DNA of 28,785 nt from RUG11237 sp045119215 (lineage in GTDB: Bacteria; Bacillota; Clostridia; Lachnospirales; Lachnospiraceae): positions 1 to 28,785 of the forward strand of contig JBGVDD010000255.1 of the NCBI GenBank assembly GCA_045119215.1. The letters run 5' to 3'. Below, piece after piece: positions 1 through 6,775 of the stretch. Made by a program: the position numbers and the translations under genes. Within the stretch, counting starts at the first letter, position 1, and the number at the start of each line of letters is the position of its first letter. The notes beneath the pieces were generated by a model. It ran no database searches and was not told where the DNA came from. It was given only the letters and a program-made list of their open reading frames with translations.

Positions 1-2
1 AG

Positions 3-1298
3 TTAGCTGGTCTTAAGGTGGAGAGAATTATCAGTGAGCCCACAGCAGCGGCAATTGCCTACGGATTATACCAGGATGCACCGGAAACAAAGTTTTTGGT
101 GTTTGACTTAGGTGGTGGAACTTTTGATGTATCTATTTTGGAATTATTCGAAAATATTCTGGAAGTCCGTGCAGTGGCAGGAGACAATTATTTAGGTGGA
201 GAAGATTTTACTGCAGTGATAGAAGATTTGTTTTTTGATAATTTCCCTAAAATAGACAGGGATGCTTTAGATGAGAAGACCAGACGTCATGTGCACAAGC
301 AGGCAGAATTATGTAAGATTTCCTTGGGAAATCACAGTTCTCATACCATGCAGTGCAAAATAGGAGACGAGATGTATGAGTACATCTTAGATGATAAAAA
401 GTATGAAAAGTCCTGTGAAGAATTATTAGAGAAACTAAAGCAACCGGTAAAGAGAAGTTTAAGTGATGCTCACATCAGACTTTCAGAAATTGACAAGGTG
501 GTGTTGGTAGGTGGGTCCACCAAGAGTCCGATGATTCATAAATTTGTGGGTAAGTTATTCCATAAAATGCCATATACCAATATCAATCCGGATGAAGCAG
601 TGGCTTTAGGTGCAGCAATTCAGGGAGCCATGAAGGAGAGAAATGCAGCCATCAAAGAAGTCATTTTGACAGATGTATGTCCTTTTACCTTGGGAACGGA
701 AGTGGTGAGAGAATGGGAAAATGACCAGGTGGAGTATGGGGTGTTCTGTCCAATTATTGACAGAAATACAGTGATTCCAGCATCCAGGACAGAAACACTT
801 TACACAGTAAAGGACAATCAGGACAAAATTCGTGTCAATGTACTTCAGGGAGAGAGCCGTTTTGCAGCAAACAATCTCTCCCTGGGTGAACTGATGATTG
901 AGGTTCCCAAGGCAAAAGCCGGGGAAGAATCTGTCAATGTTACCTATACTTACGATATTAATTCTATTTTGGAAGTGGAAGTAAAAGTAAATTCTACGGA
1001 AGTGGTGACAAAGCAGCTCTTTATCAACAATAATGATGTGAATATGACAGAGGAAGAGATAAAGGAGCGTTTTGAAACTCTGTCCTATCTAAAGATTCAT
1101 CCAAGAGAACGTGAGGAAAACAAGCTGTTATTACTGCAGGGAGAGCGTCTGTACGAGGAAAATATTGGAGAAAGACGTAATTATATCGAGCGTGCCCTTC
1201 ACCATTACGAAAGAGCCTTGGATACCTATGACCAGGCAAAGATTGAAGACGCCAAAAGGGAATTTAAAAAATTTTTGGAAGAGTTTGAAGAATTTTAG
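3..1298 (+). CDS. hscC: HscC-like Hsp70 chaperone, 5' end cut off by window
   Basis: This is an ATP-dependent Hsp70-family chaperone that is probably cytosolic. The reading frame is open from the first bases (AGLK precedes VERIISEPTAAAIAYGL), so the true start and the first ATP-binding motif lie upstream. Visible Hsp70 marks are EPTAAAIAYG, the phosphate-2 motif FDLGGGTFDVS, GGEDF, VLVGGSTKSP and VALGAAIQGA. Several blocks match HscC rather than DnaK: LTDVCPFTLG, the FCPIIDRNTVIP stretch and the short C-terminal region. The substrate-binding beta domain is followed by only about 90 residues, rich in Glu/Lys and ending EEFEEF, so a full DnaK lid and the EEVD-like tail are absent. HscC proteins are specialised Hsp70s of poorly known client range. 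No dnaJ or grpE is in the window. Confidence is high for Hsp70 and good for the HscC subgroup. Confidence 0.88.
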   Translation, partial: LAGLKVERIISEPTAAAIAYGLYQDAPETKFLVFDLGGGTFDVSILELFENILEVRAVAGDNYLGGEDFTAVIEDLFFDNFPKIDRDALDEKTRRHVHKQAELCKISLGNHSSHTMQCKIGDEMYEYILDDKKYEKSCEELLEKLKQPVKRSLSDAHIRLSEIDKVVLVGGSTKSPMIHKFVGKLFHKMPYTNINPDEAVALGAAIQGAMKERNAAIKEVILTDVCPFTLGTEVVREWENDQVEYGVFCPIIDRNTVIPASRTETLYTVKDNQDKIRVNVLQGESRFAANNLSLGELMIEVPKAKAGEESVNVTYTYDINSILEVEVKVNSTEVVTKQLFINNNDVNMTEEEIKERFETLSYLKIHPREREENKLLLLQGERLYEENIGERRNYIERALHHYERALDTYDQAKIEDAKREFKKFLEEFEEF

Positions 1299-1300
1299 AA

Positions 1301-1329
1301 TGAGCCAGGGTACCGGGTACCCTGGCTCA
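1301..1329 (+). terminator. Perfect 14-bp inverted repeat after hscC
   Basis: TGAGCCAGGGTACC is followed, after one base, by its exact reverse complement, three bases after the hscC stop codon. It is placed where an intrinsic terminator would be, but the sequence after it (CTTAAATGGG) is not a T-run. It may therefore be a weak or factor-assisted terminator, possibly acting on both converging transcripts (hscC and the minus-strand ECF gene). Confidence 0.6.
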
Positions 1330-1346
1330 CTTAAATGGGCTGAAAT

Positions 1347-1378
1347 GTTACAGTACGCAGTTATCTGTGTATTGTAAC
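1347..1378 (+). other. Second hairpin, overlapping the 3' end of the ECF gene
   Basis: The arms GTTACAGTACGCAG and CTGTGTATTGTAAC pair over 14 bp around a TTAT loop when read as plus-strand RNA (two G-U pairs). As minus-strand RNA those two positions become A-C mismatches, so the fold favours the hscC-side transcript. The stop codon of the minus-strand ECF gene lies in the loop. Its left arm runs into a GGCTGAAATGTTAC block resembling the palindromic repeat at 3025 and 16089. No T-run follows. Confidence 0.45.
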
Positions 1379-1930
1379 CATTTTACGGATGCCGGATTTT
1401 TCCAAGGCTGCTCCCAGTAAAAGAAAAACTAAAATTCCTACCAGGTCTTCTCCTACAAGTCCTGGAATCTGTGCGAGGCCTGCGGCAAGATTTCCCTGTA
1501 TCAGTGCACCTGCAATTACGTAACCTGCAACCATGATTATGGTTCCTGTAAGTAAGGCTATATAGGTACGGAGGGAAAAGACAATTGTTGATTTTCCTGT
1601 TTTTTCCGGGGGAGCATCAGGGGACTTTTTAGGACGGGCAATGGCTGACACTGTAAATCCCATAATACTTTTAATGATGAGTGTGGGAAGGATCCATATC
1701 TGGTATCCGCCAAAGAAATCAGCTAGGGCTGAGCCCACACCGGCACATAACAATCCACCGGGATTTCCCAAGAATACGGAGGCTAGGAATATGAATCCAT
1801 TTCCCAGATGGGCGTATCCTAACGGAATGGGAATCTTAAAAAATAAAGTGGACACACATACTAGTGCCATGAAAAGTGCAATAAAGCACAAATCTTTCGT
1901 TGTGAGACTGTTTTTTGGGTTTTGTTTCAT
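1361..1930 (-). CDS. ECF transporter S component (substrate-binding membrane subunit)
   Basis: This 189-residue integral membrane protein resembles the S components of energy-coupling-factor vitamin transporters of the PF07155 type. S components bind the vitamin and dock on a shared EcfA/A'/T module, which is not encoded in this window. The hydrophobic profile suggests about five or six helices. The family-like part is the block around residues 35-80, with a small-residue-rich loop containing GYAHLGNGF and GSALADFFGGY. A polar Pro/Lys stretch at about residues 99-113 (RPKKSPDAPPEKTGK) splits the two halves. The start ATG has AAAAAGGAG ten bases upstream. It is a single-gene unit with its own promoter (2012-2040) and a folded leader. 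The substrate cannot be read from the sequence; riboflavin, pyridoxine, HMP and other vitamins are all possible. Confidence 0.82.
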   Translation of the reverse strand: MKQNPKNSLTTKDLCFIALFMALVCVSTLFFKIPIPLGYAHLGNGFIFLASVFLGNPGGLLCAGVGSALADFFGGYQIWILPTLIIKSIMGFTVSAIARPKKSPDAPPEKTGKSTIVFSLRTYIALLTGTIIMVAGYVIAGALIQGNLAAGLAQIPGLVGEDLVGILVFLLLGAALEKSGIRKMVTIHR

Positions 1931-1959
1931 TGTGTTTTTTCTCCTTTTTGTTTAGCGTA

Positions 1960-2001
1960 GCAGTGTACCTTCCACAAACCTGGAAGCGTAGGGACACTGC
2001 A
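1960..2001 (-). promoter_or_regulatory. Structured 5' leader of the ECF S-component gene
   Basis: Reading the minus strand, GCAGTGT pairs with ACACTGC and encloses the hairpin CTTCCAGGTTTGTGGAAG, with an unpaired CCCTACG on the 5' side. The predicted transcription start lies only about four bases upstream, so this fold forms the 5' end of the mRNA and ends shortly before the ribosome binding site. Vitamin S-component genes are often riboswitch-controlled, but the motif matches no class that I recognise. It could also be a simple stabilising 5' hairpin. Confidence 0.5.
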
Positions 2002-2011
2002 AGTATATCAG

Positions 2012-2040
2012 AGTATAAAGAAAAACTGGCACAGTGTAAA
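2012..2040 (-). promoter_or_regulatory. Promoter of the ECF S-component gene
   Basis: The minus strand reads TTTACA, 17 bases, then TATACT, a good sigma-A-type promoter. The -35 part lies in the loop of the hisJ terminator, so the two signals overlap. Predicted start of transcription is near 2005. Confidence 0.6.
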
Positions 2041-2050
2041 ATGCCAGTTT
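2020..2050 (-). terminator. Intrinsic terminator of the histidinol-phosphatase gene
   Basis: On the minus strand AAACTGGCA pairs with TGCCAGTTT around a short loop and runs into a T-rich tail (TTTTTC). It lies about 40 bases after the stop codon of the upstream minus-strand gene and is a standard Rho-independent terminator. Confidence 0.8.
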
Positions 2051-2089
2051 AAAACAAAATGACCATACCATAATCTGTTCGTGTGCTGT

Positions 2090-2899
2090 TTACTCAAGAG
2101 GAAGAAATACTGGTTTTCTCTCTTTGAAAATGGTGTAATAGGAGAAACCGACTTCTGTCAAAATAGAAGGGATTTTTCTGAATTCATAGGCTACATATTC
2201 AGGAACATGGGCATCGGAACCTATGGTAAGAATTTCGCCTCCAAGCTCCTTGTAACGTTTTAAAATAGCTTCGTGGGGGTTTGGATGGCCAAGACCTGCT
2301 TTGAATCCGCCAGTGTTGACTTCAATTCCTTTTCCTTTCTCAATTAACATTTTTAAGATGGTGTCAATATAATCCTGATAATTCTTAAAATCATAGTTCG
2401 CTGGACGATGGTTTAAATATCTTACAATGTAGTCCATATGTCCATACACATCAAAGTTATCAAAAGCTTTTATGTTGTTTATGATAGAATCAAAGTATTT
2501 TCTTAAACATTCGTCATATGTTTTTCCTTCCTGAAATTTTGGATAATATGGATCCATTCCGTCAATGATATGGGAGGAACCAATGACAAACTCAAAGGGA
2601 AAACTTTCGATAAATCTATTGTTTTTGTCAGCGATATGAGGTTGCAATCCCAGTTCCACGCCAAAATGTAGTTCCATTTGTCCTTGGTATTTTTCCTTAC
2701 ACCTTAAAAAATCATCTTGGTAGATTTTGGCATCCAAAATAAAATTTTCCATGCATTCAGGGTCAAAGTCATAATCCATATGTTCTGTAAAGCACATTGC
2801 AGTCAGCCCTGCCTGAAATCCAGCGTTTATGGAGTGTTCCATGGGGGTAGAACTGTCACCGGAGTGGCAGGTATGTAAATGGTAATCGGCTTGAATCAT
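2090..2899 (-). CDS. hisJ: Histidinol-phosphatase, PHP family (HisJ type)
   Basis: PHP-fold metal-dependent phosphoesterase of the HisJ/HisK type, which removes phosphate from L-histidinol phosphate in histidine synthesis. Metal-ligand motifs are visible: DYHLHTCHSGDS at the N-terminus, CFTEHMDY, FGVELG, IGSSHIIDG, YGHMDY, EVNTGG and the C-terminal IGSDAHVPE. The length (269 residues) is normal for the family. I place the start at the second ATG (MIQADYHLH), because the AAAGG ribosome site lies ten bases before it. An ATG nine bases further upstream (2908) has the same AAAGG only one base away, which is too close. The gene stands alone with its own promoter and terminator, and no other his genes are nearby. 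Other PHP phosphoesterases have similar sequences, so the substrate is inferred from family membership. Confidence 0.85.
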   Translation of the reverse strand: MIQADYHLHTCHSGDSSTPMEHSINAGFQAGLTAMCFTEHMDYDFDPECMENFILDAKIYQDDFLRCKEKYQGQMELHFGVELGLQPHIADKNNRFIESFPFEFVIGSSHIIDGMDPYYPKFQEGKTYDECLRKYFDSIINNIKAFDNFDVYGHMDYIVRYLNHRPANYDFKNYQDYIDTILKMLIEKGKGIEVNTGGFKAGLGHPNPHEAILKRYKELGGEILTIGSDAHVPEYVAYEFRKIPSILTEVGFSYYTIFKERKPVFLPLE

Positions 2900-2928
2900 A
2901 ATAGTCATACCTTTCTGTTTCGTTTTTT

Positions 2929-2957
2929 GGAGACACCAAACCAGGTTTATTGTCTCC
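2929..2957 (-). promoter_or_regulatory. Stem-loop at the 5' end of hisJ mRNA
   Basis: On the minus strand GGAGACA pairs with TGTCTCC and encloses a small inner pairing AAAC/GTTT. It starts within a few bases of the predicted transcription start, followed by an A-rich spacer and the ribosome site. No T-run or anti-terminator partner is obvious, so mRNA stabilisation is as likely as regulation. Confidence 0.4.
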
Positions 2958-2966
2958 GTCCATCAT

Positions 2967-2995
2967 AGTATAGTGGAGTTATTATCTCAATGCAA
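2967..2995 (-). promoter_or_regulatory. Promoter of hisJ
   Basis: The minus strand reads TTGCAT, 17 bases, TATACT, a good match to the vegetative consensus with ideal spacing. The transcript would start near 2960, directly before the leader stem-loop. Confidence 0.6.
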
Positions 2996-3024
2996 GCCTA
3001 GGATGATCCGGTATATGGTGTTTT

Positions 3025-3057
3025 CGTAACAGTTTAGCCCATGGCTGAACTGTTACG
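3025..3057. repeat. Palindromic repeat, copy 1
   Basis: A 33-bp imperfect palindrome beginning CGTAACAGTTTAGCC and ending GGCTGAACTGTTACG. It matches 31 of 33 positions with the copy at 16089-16121 and shares its arm with partial copies at 1338-1351 and 15987-15998. It lies in the divergent gap between hisJ and gap, upstream of the gap promoter. Such short dispersed palindromes are commonly REP/MITE-like. Confidence 0.7.
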
Positions 3058-3164
3058 TGCCTTACAAAGTCATAGTGAAATTGCATAAAAGGAAAAGTTT
3101 ATTTTTTAATAATGTGTCAAAATTATGAAAGAATAGTGAAATAAAATTTTTTTTGAAATATCTC

Positions 3165-3193
3165 TTGAATTTTTGGAAAGAATTAGTTAAAAT
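3165..3193 (+). promoter_or_regulatory. Promoter of gap
   Basis: TTGAAT, 17 bases, TAAAAT, in a very A/T-rich upstream region that may act as an UP element. It implies a 5' untranslated region of about 95 bases before the gap start. No CggR gene or obvious CggR-type operator was seen. Confidence 0.6.
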
Positions 3194-3294
3194 GAACTAG
3201 GTTGATGAATTTTTAACAAATCAATCACAAACAACGTAATCCGCTGTCATAAGGCAGGGAACATAAAATTACATTCTTTAGGAGGAATTTGAAG

Positions 3295-4311
3295 ATGGCA
3301 GTAAAAGTAGCGATCAACGGTTTTGGACGTATTGGACGTCTTGCATTCAGACAGATGTTCGGAGCAGAAGGATATGAAGTAGTTGCAATCAACGACTTAA
3401 CAAGTCCTAAGATGTTAGCTCACTTATTAAAGTATGACTCATCACAGGGTAAGTATGAAAAGGCTGAAACAGTAACAGCTGGAGAAGATTCTATCACAGT
3501 TGATGGAAAAGAAATCAAGATTTATGCTTTCCCAGATGCAAACAACTGCCCATGGGGAGAACTTGGAGTAGACGTAGTATTAGAATGTTCAGGATTCTAC
3601 TGCTCTAAGGACAAAGCTCAGGCTCATATCAATGCTGGAGCTCGTAAGGTTGTTATCTCTGCACCAGCAGGAAACGATCTTCCAACTGTAGTTTACAATG
3701 TAAACCACACAACATTAAAGGCTGATGACAAGATTATCTCTGCAGCTTCTTGTACAACAAACTGTTTAGCACCTATGGCTGATGCATTGAACAAATATGC
3801 AGCAATTCAGTCAGGTATCATGTGTACAATCCATGCTTACACAGGAGATCAGATGACTCTTGATGGACCACAGAGAAAGGGTGACTTAAGAAGATCTCGT
3901 GCAGCTGCTGTAAATATCGTACCAAACAGCACAGGTGCTGCAAAGGCTATCGGTTTAGTTATTCCAGAATTAAACGGAAAGTTAATCGGATCTGCACAGC
4001 GTGTACCAACCCCTACAGGATCTACAACTATTCTTACAGCTGTAGTTAAGGGAACAGACGTAACAGTAGAAGGAATCAATGCAGCTATGAAAGCAGCTTC
4101 AAATGAATCTTTCGGATACAATACAGATGAAATCGTATCTCGCGATATCGTTGGAATGAGATATGGTTCTTTATTCGATGCAACTCAGACAATGGTTTCT
4201 AAGGTTGCTGACGATTTATATGAAGTACAGGTTGTTTCATGGTATGACAATGAAAACAGCTACACAAGCCAGATGGTTCGTACAATTAAGTACTTCTCTG
4301 AATTAGCTTAA
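3295..4311 (+). CDS. gap: Glyceraldehyde-3-phosphate dehydrogenase
   Basis: Catalyses the NAD-dependent oxidation and phosphorylation of glyceraldehyde-3-phosphate in glycolysis. The N-terminal Rossmann motif INGFGRIGR, the catalytic block SAASCTTNCLAP with nucleophile Cys153, the HAYTGDQ histidine motif and the C-terminal SWYDNENSYTSQM are all present. At 338 residues it is full length. The start is the ATG nine bases after GGAGG; a TTG two codons earlier sits too close to that site. Codon use is strongly biased, as in highly expressed genes. It leads the gap-pgk-tpiA series but is separated from pgk by a strong terminator, so it can be made in excess over the downstream genes. This is the phosphorylating glycolytic type, not GapN. 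Confidence 0.98.
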   Translation: MAVKVAINGFGRIGRLAFRQMFGAEGYEVVAINDLTSPKMLAHLLKYDSSQGKYEKAETVTAGEDSITVDGKEIKIYAFPDANNCPWGELGVDVVLECSGFYCSKDKAQAHINAGARKVVISAPAGNDLPTVVYNVNHTTLKADDKIISAASCTTNCLAPMADALNKYAAIQSGIMCTIHAYTGDQMTLDGPQRKGDLRRSRAAAVNIVPNSTGAAKAIGLVIPELNGKLIGSAQRVPTPTGSTTILTAVVKGTDVTVEGINAAMKAASNESFGYNTDEIVSRDIVGMRYGSLFDATQTMVSKVADDLYEVQVVSWYDNENSYTSQMVRTIKYFSELA

Positions 4312-4367
4312 TTCTTGAATAAGAGCTTATAAGATAAGCAATTATCGGGATTCAATCAGGATCATTT

Positions 4368-4405
4368 ACGGGTCCGGTCTTTTGGGGCCGGACCCGTATT
4401 TTGTT
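4368..4405 (+). terminator. Strong intrinsic terminator between gap and pgk
   Basis: ACGGGTCCGG and its complement in GGCCGGACCCGT form a GC-rich stem around a TTTTGG loop, followed by ATTTTGTT. It lies 57 bases after the gap stop codon and 27 before the pgk start. No clear separate pgk promoter was seen, so partial read-through probably feeds pgk-tpiA. Confidence 0.88.
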
Positions 4406-4431
4406 AAAATAATAATTAGGAGGTTTAATCA

Positions 4432-5643
4432 ATGGGATTAAATAAAAAATCAGTTGATGATATCAACGTAGCAGGAAAAAAAGTATTAGTAAGATGCGAC
4501 TTTAACGTACCTTTAAAGGATGGAAAGATTACAGATGAAAACCGTTTGGTAGCAGCGCTTCCAACCATCAAGAAATTAATCGCTGACGGTGGAAAAATCA
4601 TTCTTTGTTCTCACTTAGGAAAAGTAAAAACAGAGGAAGACAAGAAAACAAAGACTCTTGCTCCAGTGGCAGCTCGTTTATCAGAGTTATTAGGACAGGA
4701 AGTTAAATTTGCAGCAGACCCAGAAGTAGTTGGACCAAATGCAAAAGCTGCTGTAGAAGCTATGAAAGACGGAGAAGTAATCCTTCTTGAAAACACACGT
4801 TTCAGAGCGGAAGAGACAAAGAACGGAGAAGCTTTCTCCAAGGATTTAGCATCTCTTTGTGATGTGTTTGTAAACGATGCATTCGGTACAGCTCACAGAG
4901 CACACTGCTCTAACGTTGGTGTTGCAAGTTTAGTAGACACTGCAGTAGTTGGATACTTAATGCAGAAAGAAATCGATTTCTTAGGAAATGCAGTAGAAAC
5001 ACCAGTTCGTCCATTCGTAGCTATTCTTGGTGGAGCAAAAGTTGCAGATAAATTAAATGTTATCTCTAACCTTTTAGAGAAGTGTGATACACTTATCATT
5101 GGTGGTGGTATGGCATTTACTTTCCTTAAGGCTCAGGGAAAAGAAATCGGTACTTCTTTAGTAGATGATACAAAATTAGATTACTGTAAGGAAATGATTG
5201 CAAAGGCAGAAAAACTTGGAAAGAAATTACTTCTTCCAGTAGATGCTGTTGTTGCAAGTGCATTCCCAGATCCAATCGATGCTGAAATCGCAGTAGAAGC
5301 AGTAGATGCAAGTGCTATTCCAGCAGACAAAATGGGATTGGATATCGGACCAAAGACAGCTGCTATGTATGCAGAAGCAGTAAAAACTGCAAAGACAGTT
5401 GTATGGAATGGACCAATGGGTGTATTCGAAAATCCTATCTTAAAAGAAGGAACTGTTGCAGTAGCAAAGGCTTTAGCAGAAACAGATGCTACCACAATCA
5501 TCGGTGGTGGAGATTCTGCAGCAGCCGTAAATCAGTTAGGATTTGGTGACAAGATGTCACATATCTCAACAGGTGGTGGAGCTTCTCTTGAATTCTTAGA
5601 AGGAAAAGAATTACCAGGTGTAGCTGCAGCTAACGATAAGTAA
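4432..5643 (+). CDS. pgk: Phosphoglycerate kinase
   Basis: Transfers phosphate from 1,3-bisphosphoglycerate to ADP, the first ATP-forming step of glycolysis. Family motifs are the N-terminal KKVLVRCDFNVPL, LCSHLGK, LLENTRF, the hinge-side VNDAFGTAHRAH, GGAKVADKL, GGGMAFTFLKA, VWNGPMGVFE and the C-terminal nucleotide loop IIGGGDSAAAV followed by STGGGASLEFLEGK. The length of 403 residues is standard for bacteria. AGGAGG sits eight bases before the ATG. Codon bias matches gap and tpiA. It lies between the gap terminator and a folded element that precedes tpiA. A fused tpi, seen in some lineages, is absent; tpiA is a separate gene. Confidence 0.98.
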   Translation: MGLNKKSVDDINVAGKKVLVRCDFNVPLKDGKITDENRLVAALPTIKKLIADGGKIILCSHLGKVKTEEDKKTKTLAPVAARLSELLGQEVKFAADPEVVGPNAKAAVEAMKDGEVILLENTRFRAEETKNGEAFSKDLASLCDVFVNDAFGTAHRAHCSNVGVASLVDTAVVGYLMQKEIDFLGNAVETPVRPFVAILGGAKVADKLNVISNLLEKCDTLIIGGGMAFTFLKAQGKEIGTSLVDDTKLDYCKEMIAKAEKLGKKLLLPVDAVVASAFPDPIDAEIAVEAVDASAIPADKMGLDIGPKTAAMYAEAVKTAKTVVWNGPMGVFENPILKEGTVAVAKALAETDATTIIGGGDSAAAVNQLGFGDKMSHISTGGGASLEFLEGKELPGVAAANDK

Positions 5644-5694
5644 GCCCTTAGGTGAAATCGACCAAAGGGAGAATTGAACCTTAGGGATTACTTA

Positions 5695-5739
5695 GTTCGC
5701 CGCACTTGGCGAGGTGTTTTCGAGCCTAGTAAGGCGAAC
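5695..5739 (+). repeat. Folded intergenic element between pgk and tpiA
   Basis: Outer arms GTTCGCC and GGCGAAC enclose a second stem made from ACTTGGC and GCCTAGT (one mismatch) capped by a loop containing TTTTCGA. No T-run follows, so it is not a classical terminator. The flanking word CTTAGTTCGC occurs twice, at 5691-5700 and 5752-5761, giving the element a repeat-like border. It could be an mRNA processing or stability site that sets the pgk to tpiA ratio, or a dispersed repeat. Confidence 0.55.
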
Positions 5740-5789
5740 ATTCCTTAAGAGCTTAGTTCGCACTTAATATATTATAAGGAGAAAATAAA

Positions 5790-6542
5790 ATGGCAAGAAA
5801 GAAAATTATCGCTGGTAACTGGAAAATGAACAAAACTCCAAGTGAGGCAGTTGCTTTAGTAAACGAATTAAAACCATTGGTAGCAAATGATGATGTAGAC
5901 GTAGTTTTCTGCGTACCTGCAATCGATATCATTCCAGCTATGGAAGCTGCAAAGGGAAGTAACATCAACATCGGTGCTGAAAATATGTACTTTGAAGAAA
6001 GCGGAGCTTACACAGGTGAAATCGCTCCAGCTATGCTTGTAGATGCAGGTGTTAAGTATGTAGTACTTGGACATTCTGAGAGAAGAGAATATTTCGCAGA
6101 AACAGATGAAACTGTAAATAAGAAAGTATTAAAGGCTTTCGAACATGGAATCGCACCAATCATCTGCTGTGGAGAATCTCTGACACAGAGAAAGCAGGGA
6201 ATCTATGTTGACTGGATTCGTATGCAGATTAAGATTGCATTCCAGAATGTAACAGCAGATCAGGCAAAGAAGGCAGTTATCGCTTACGAGCCAATCTGGG
6301 CAATCGGAACAGGTGAAACAGCTACAGCTGACCAGGCGGAGGAAGTATGTGCAGCTATCCGTGCTTGTATCGCTGAGGTGTATGATGATGCAACAGCAGC
6401 AGAAATCCGTATTCAGTACGGTGGTTCTGTAAATGCAAAGACAGCACCTGAATTATTCGCTAAGCCAAACATCGACGGAGGTCTTGTAGGTGGAGCATCT
6501 CTTAAGGCAGAATTTGGTGATATTGTTAACTATAATAAATAG
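5790..6542 (+). CDS. tpiA: Triose-phosphate isomerase
   Basis: Interconverts dihydroxyacetone phosphate and glyceraldehyde-3-phosphate. The TIM-barrel active site is intact: IAGNWKMNK at the N-terminus (catalytic Lys12), VLGHSERRE with His95, the AYEPIWAIGTGETAT loop with the general base Glu167, and the phosphate-binding IQYGGSVNAKT and GGLVGGASL. It is full length at 250 residues. AAGGAG stands eight bases before the ATG. It ends the glycolytic series and is followed by a strong terminator; phosphoglycerate mutase and enolase, often next in Firmicutes, are not here. Confidence 0.98.
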   Translation: MARKKIIAGNWKMNKTPSEAVALVNELKPLVANDDVDVVFCVPAIDIIPAMEAAKGSNINIGAENMYFEESGAYTGEIAPAMLVDAGVKYVVLGHSERREYFAETDETVNKKVLKAFEHGIAPIICCGESLTQRKQGIYVDWIRMQIKIAFQNVTADQAKKAVIAYEPIWAIGTGETATADQAEEVCAAIRACIAEVYDDATAAEIRIQYGGSVNAKTAPELFAKPNIDGGLVGGASLKAEFGDIVNYNK

Positions 6543-6588
6543 TTCATTATAGTCAAGAACTATGTATAAGTAGTTGGTGATAGTAGTG

Positions 6589-6623
6589 GGTCACATCCGA
6601 TATTAATGGATGTGGCCTTTTTT
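6589..6623 (+). terminator. Intrinsic terminator after tpiA
   Basis: GGTCACATCC pairs with GGATGTGGCC (one G-U pair) and is followed directly by six T residues. It closes the glycolytic transcription unit and insulates rho. Confidence 0.92.
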
Positions 6624-6632
6624 GTGGTTGTG

Positions 6633-6661
6633 TTGAAATTTATTAGATAGTGTGTTATAAT
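6633..6661 (+). promoter_or_regulatory. Promoter of rho
   Basis: TTGAAA, 17 bases, perfect TATAAT. It starts only ten bases after the tpiA terminator and leaves a leader of about 108 bases before rho. Long rho leaders often mediate autoregulation by Rho, but no specific signal could be read here. Confidence 0.75.
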
Positions 6662-6775
6662 TCCATCATATGTAAAAGTTTTGTAACTACTCAGTAAGTT
6701 CAAGTCAGCGCCTGCTATAAAAGTGGTTCTGGTAAAATCCCCAAAAGATTACAAAAATTAAGGAGAATTTGATAT

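Noticed and set aside
1641..1955. Open frame of 104 codons on the plus strand across the ECF gene
   Set aside because: It lies antisense to a clear membrane protein, has no ribosome site and its product is unlike any family.
1955..2002. TPP riboswitch-like string AGCGTAGGGA on the plus strand
   Set aside because: It resembles the 3' end of a TPP aptamer, but it is on the strand opposite to the ECF gene, the CTGAGA half is missing, and no plus-strand gene follows.
5181..5501. Antisense open frame of 106 codons inside pgk
   Set aside because: It is a mirror of the strong codon bias of pgk; similar antisense frames occur in gap, rho and prfA. No start signals.
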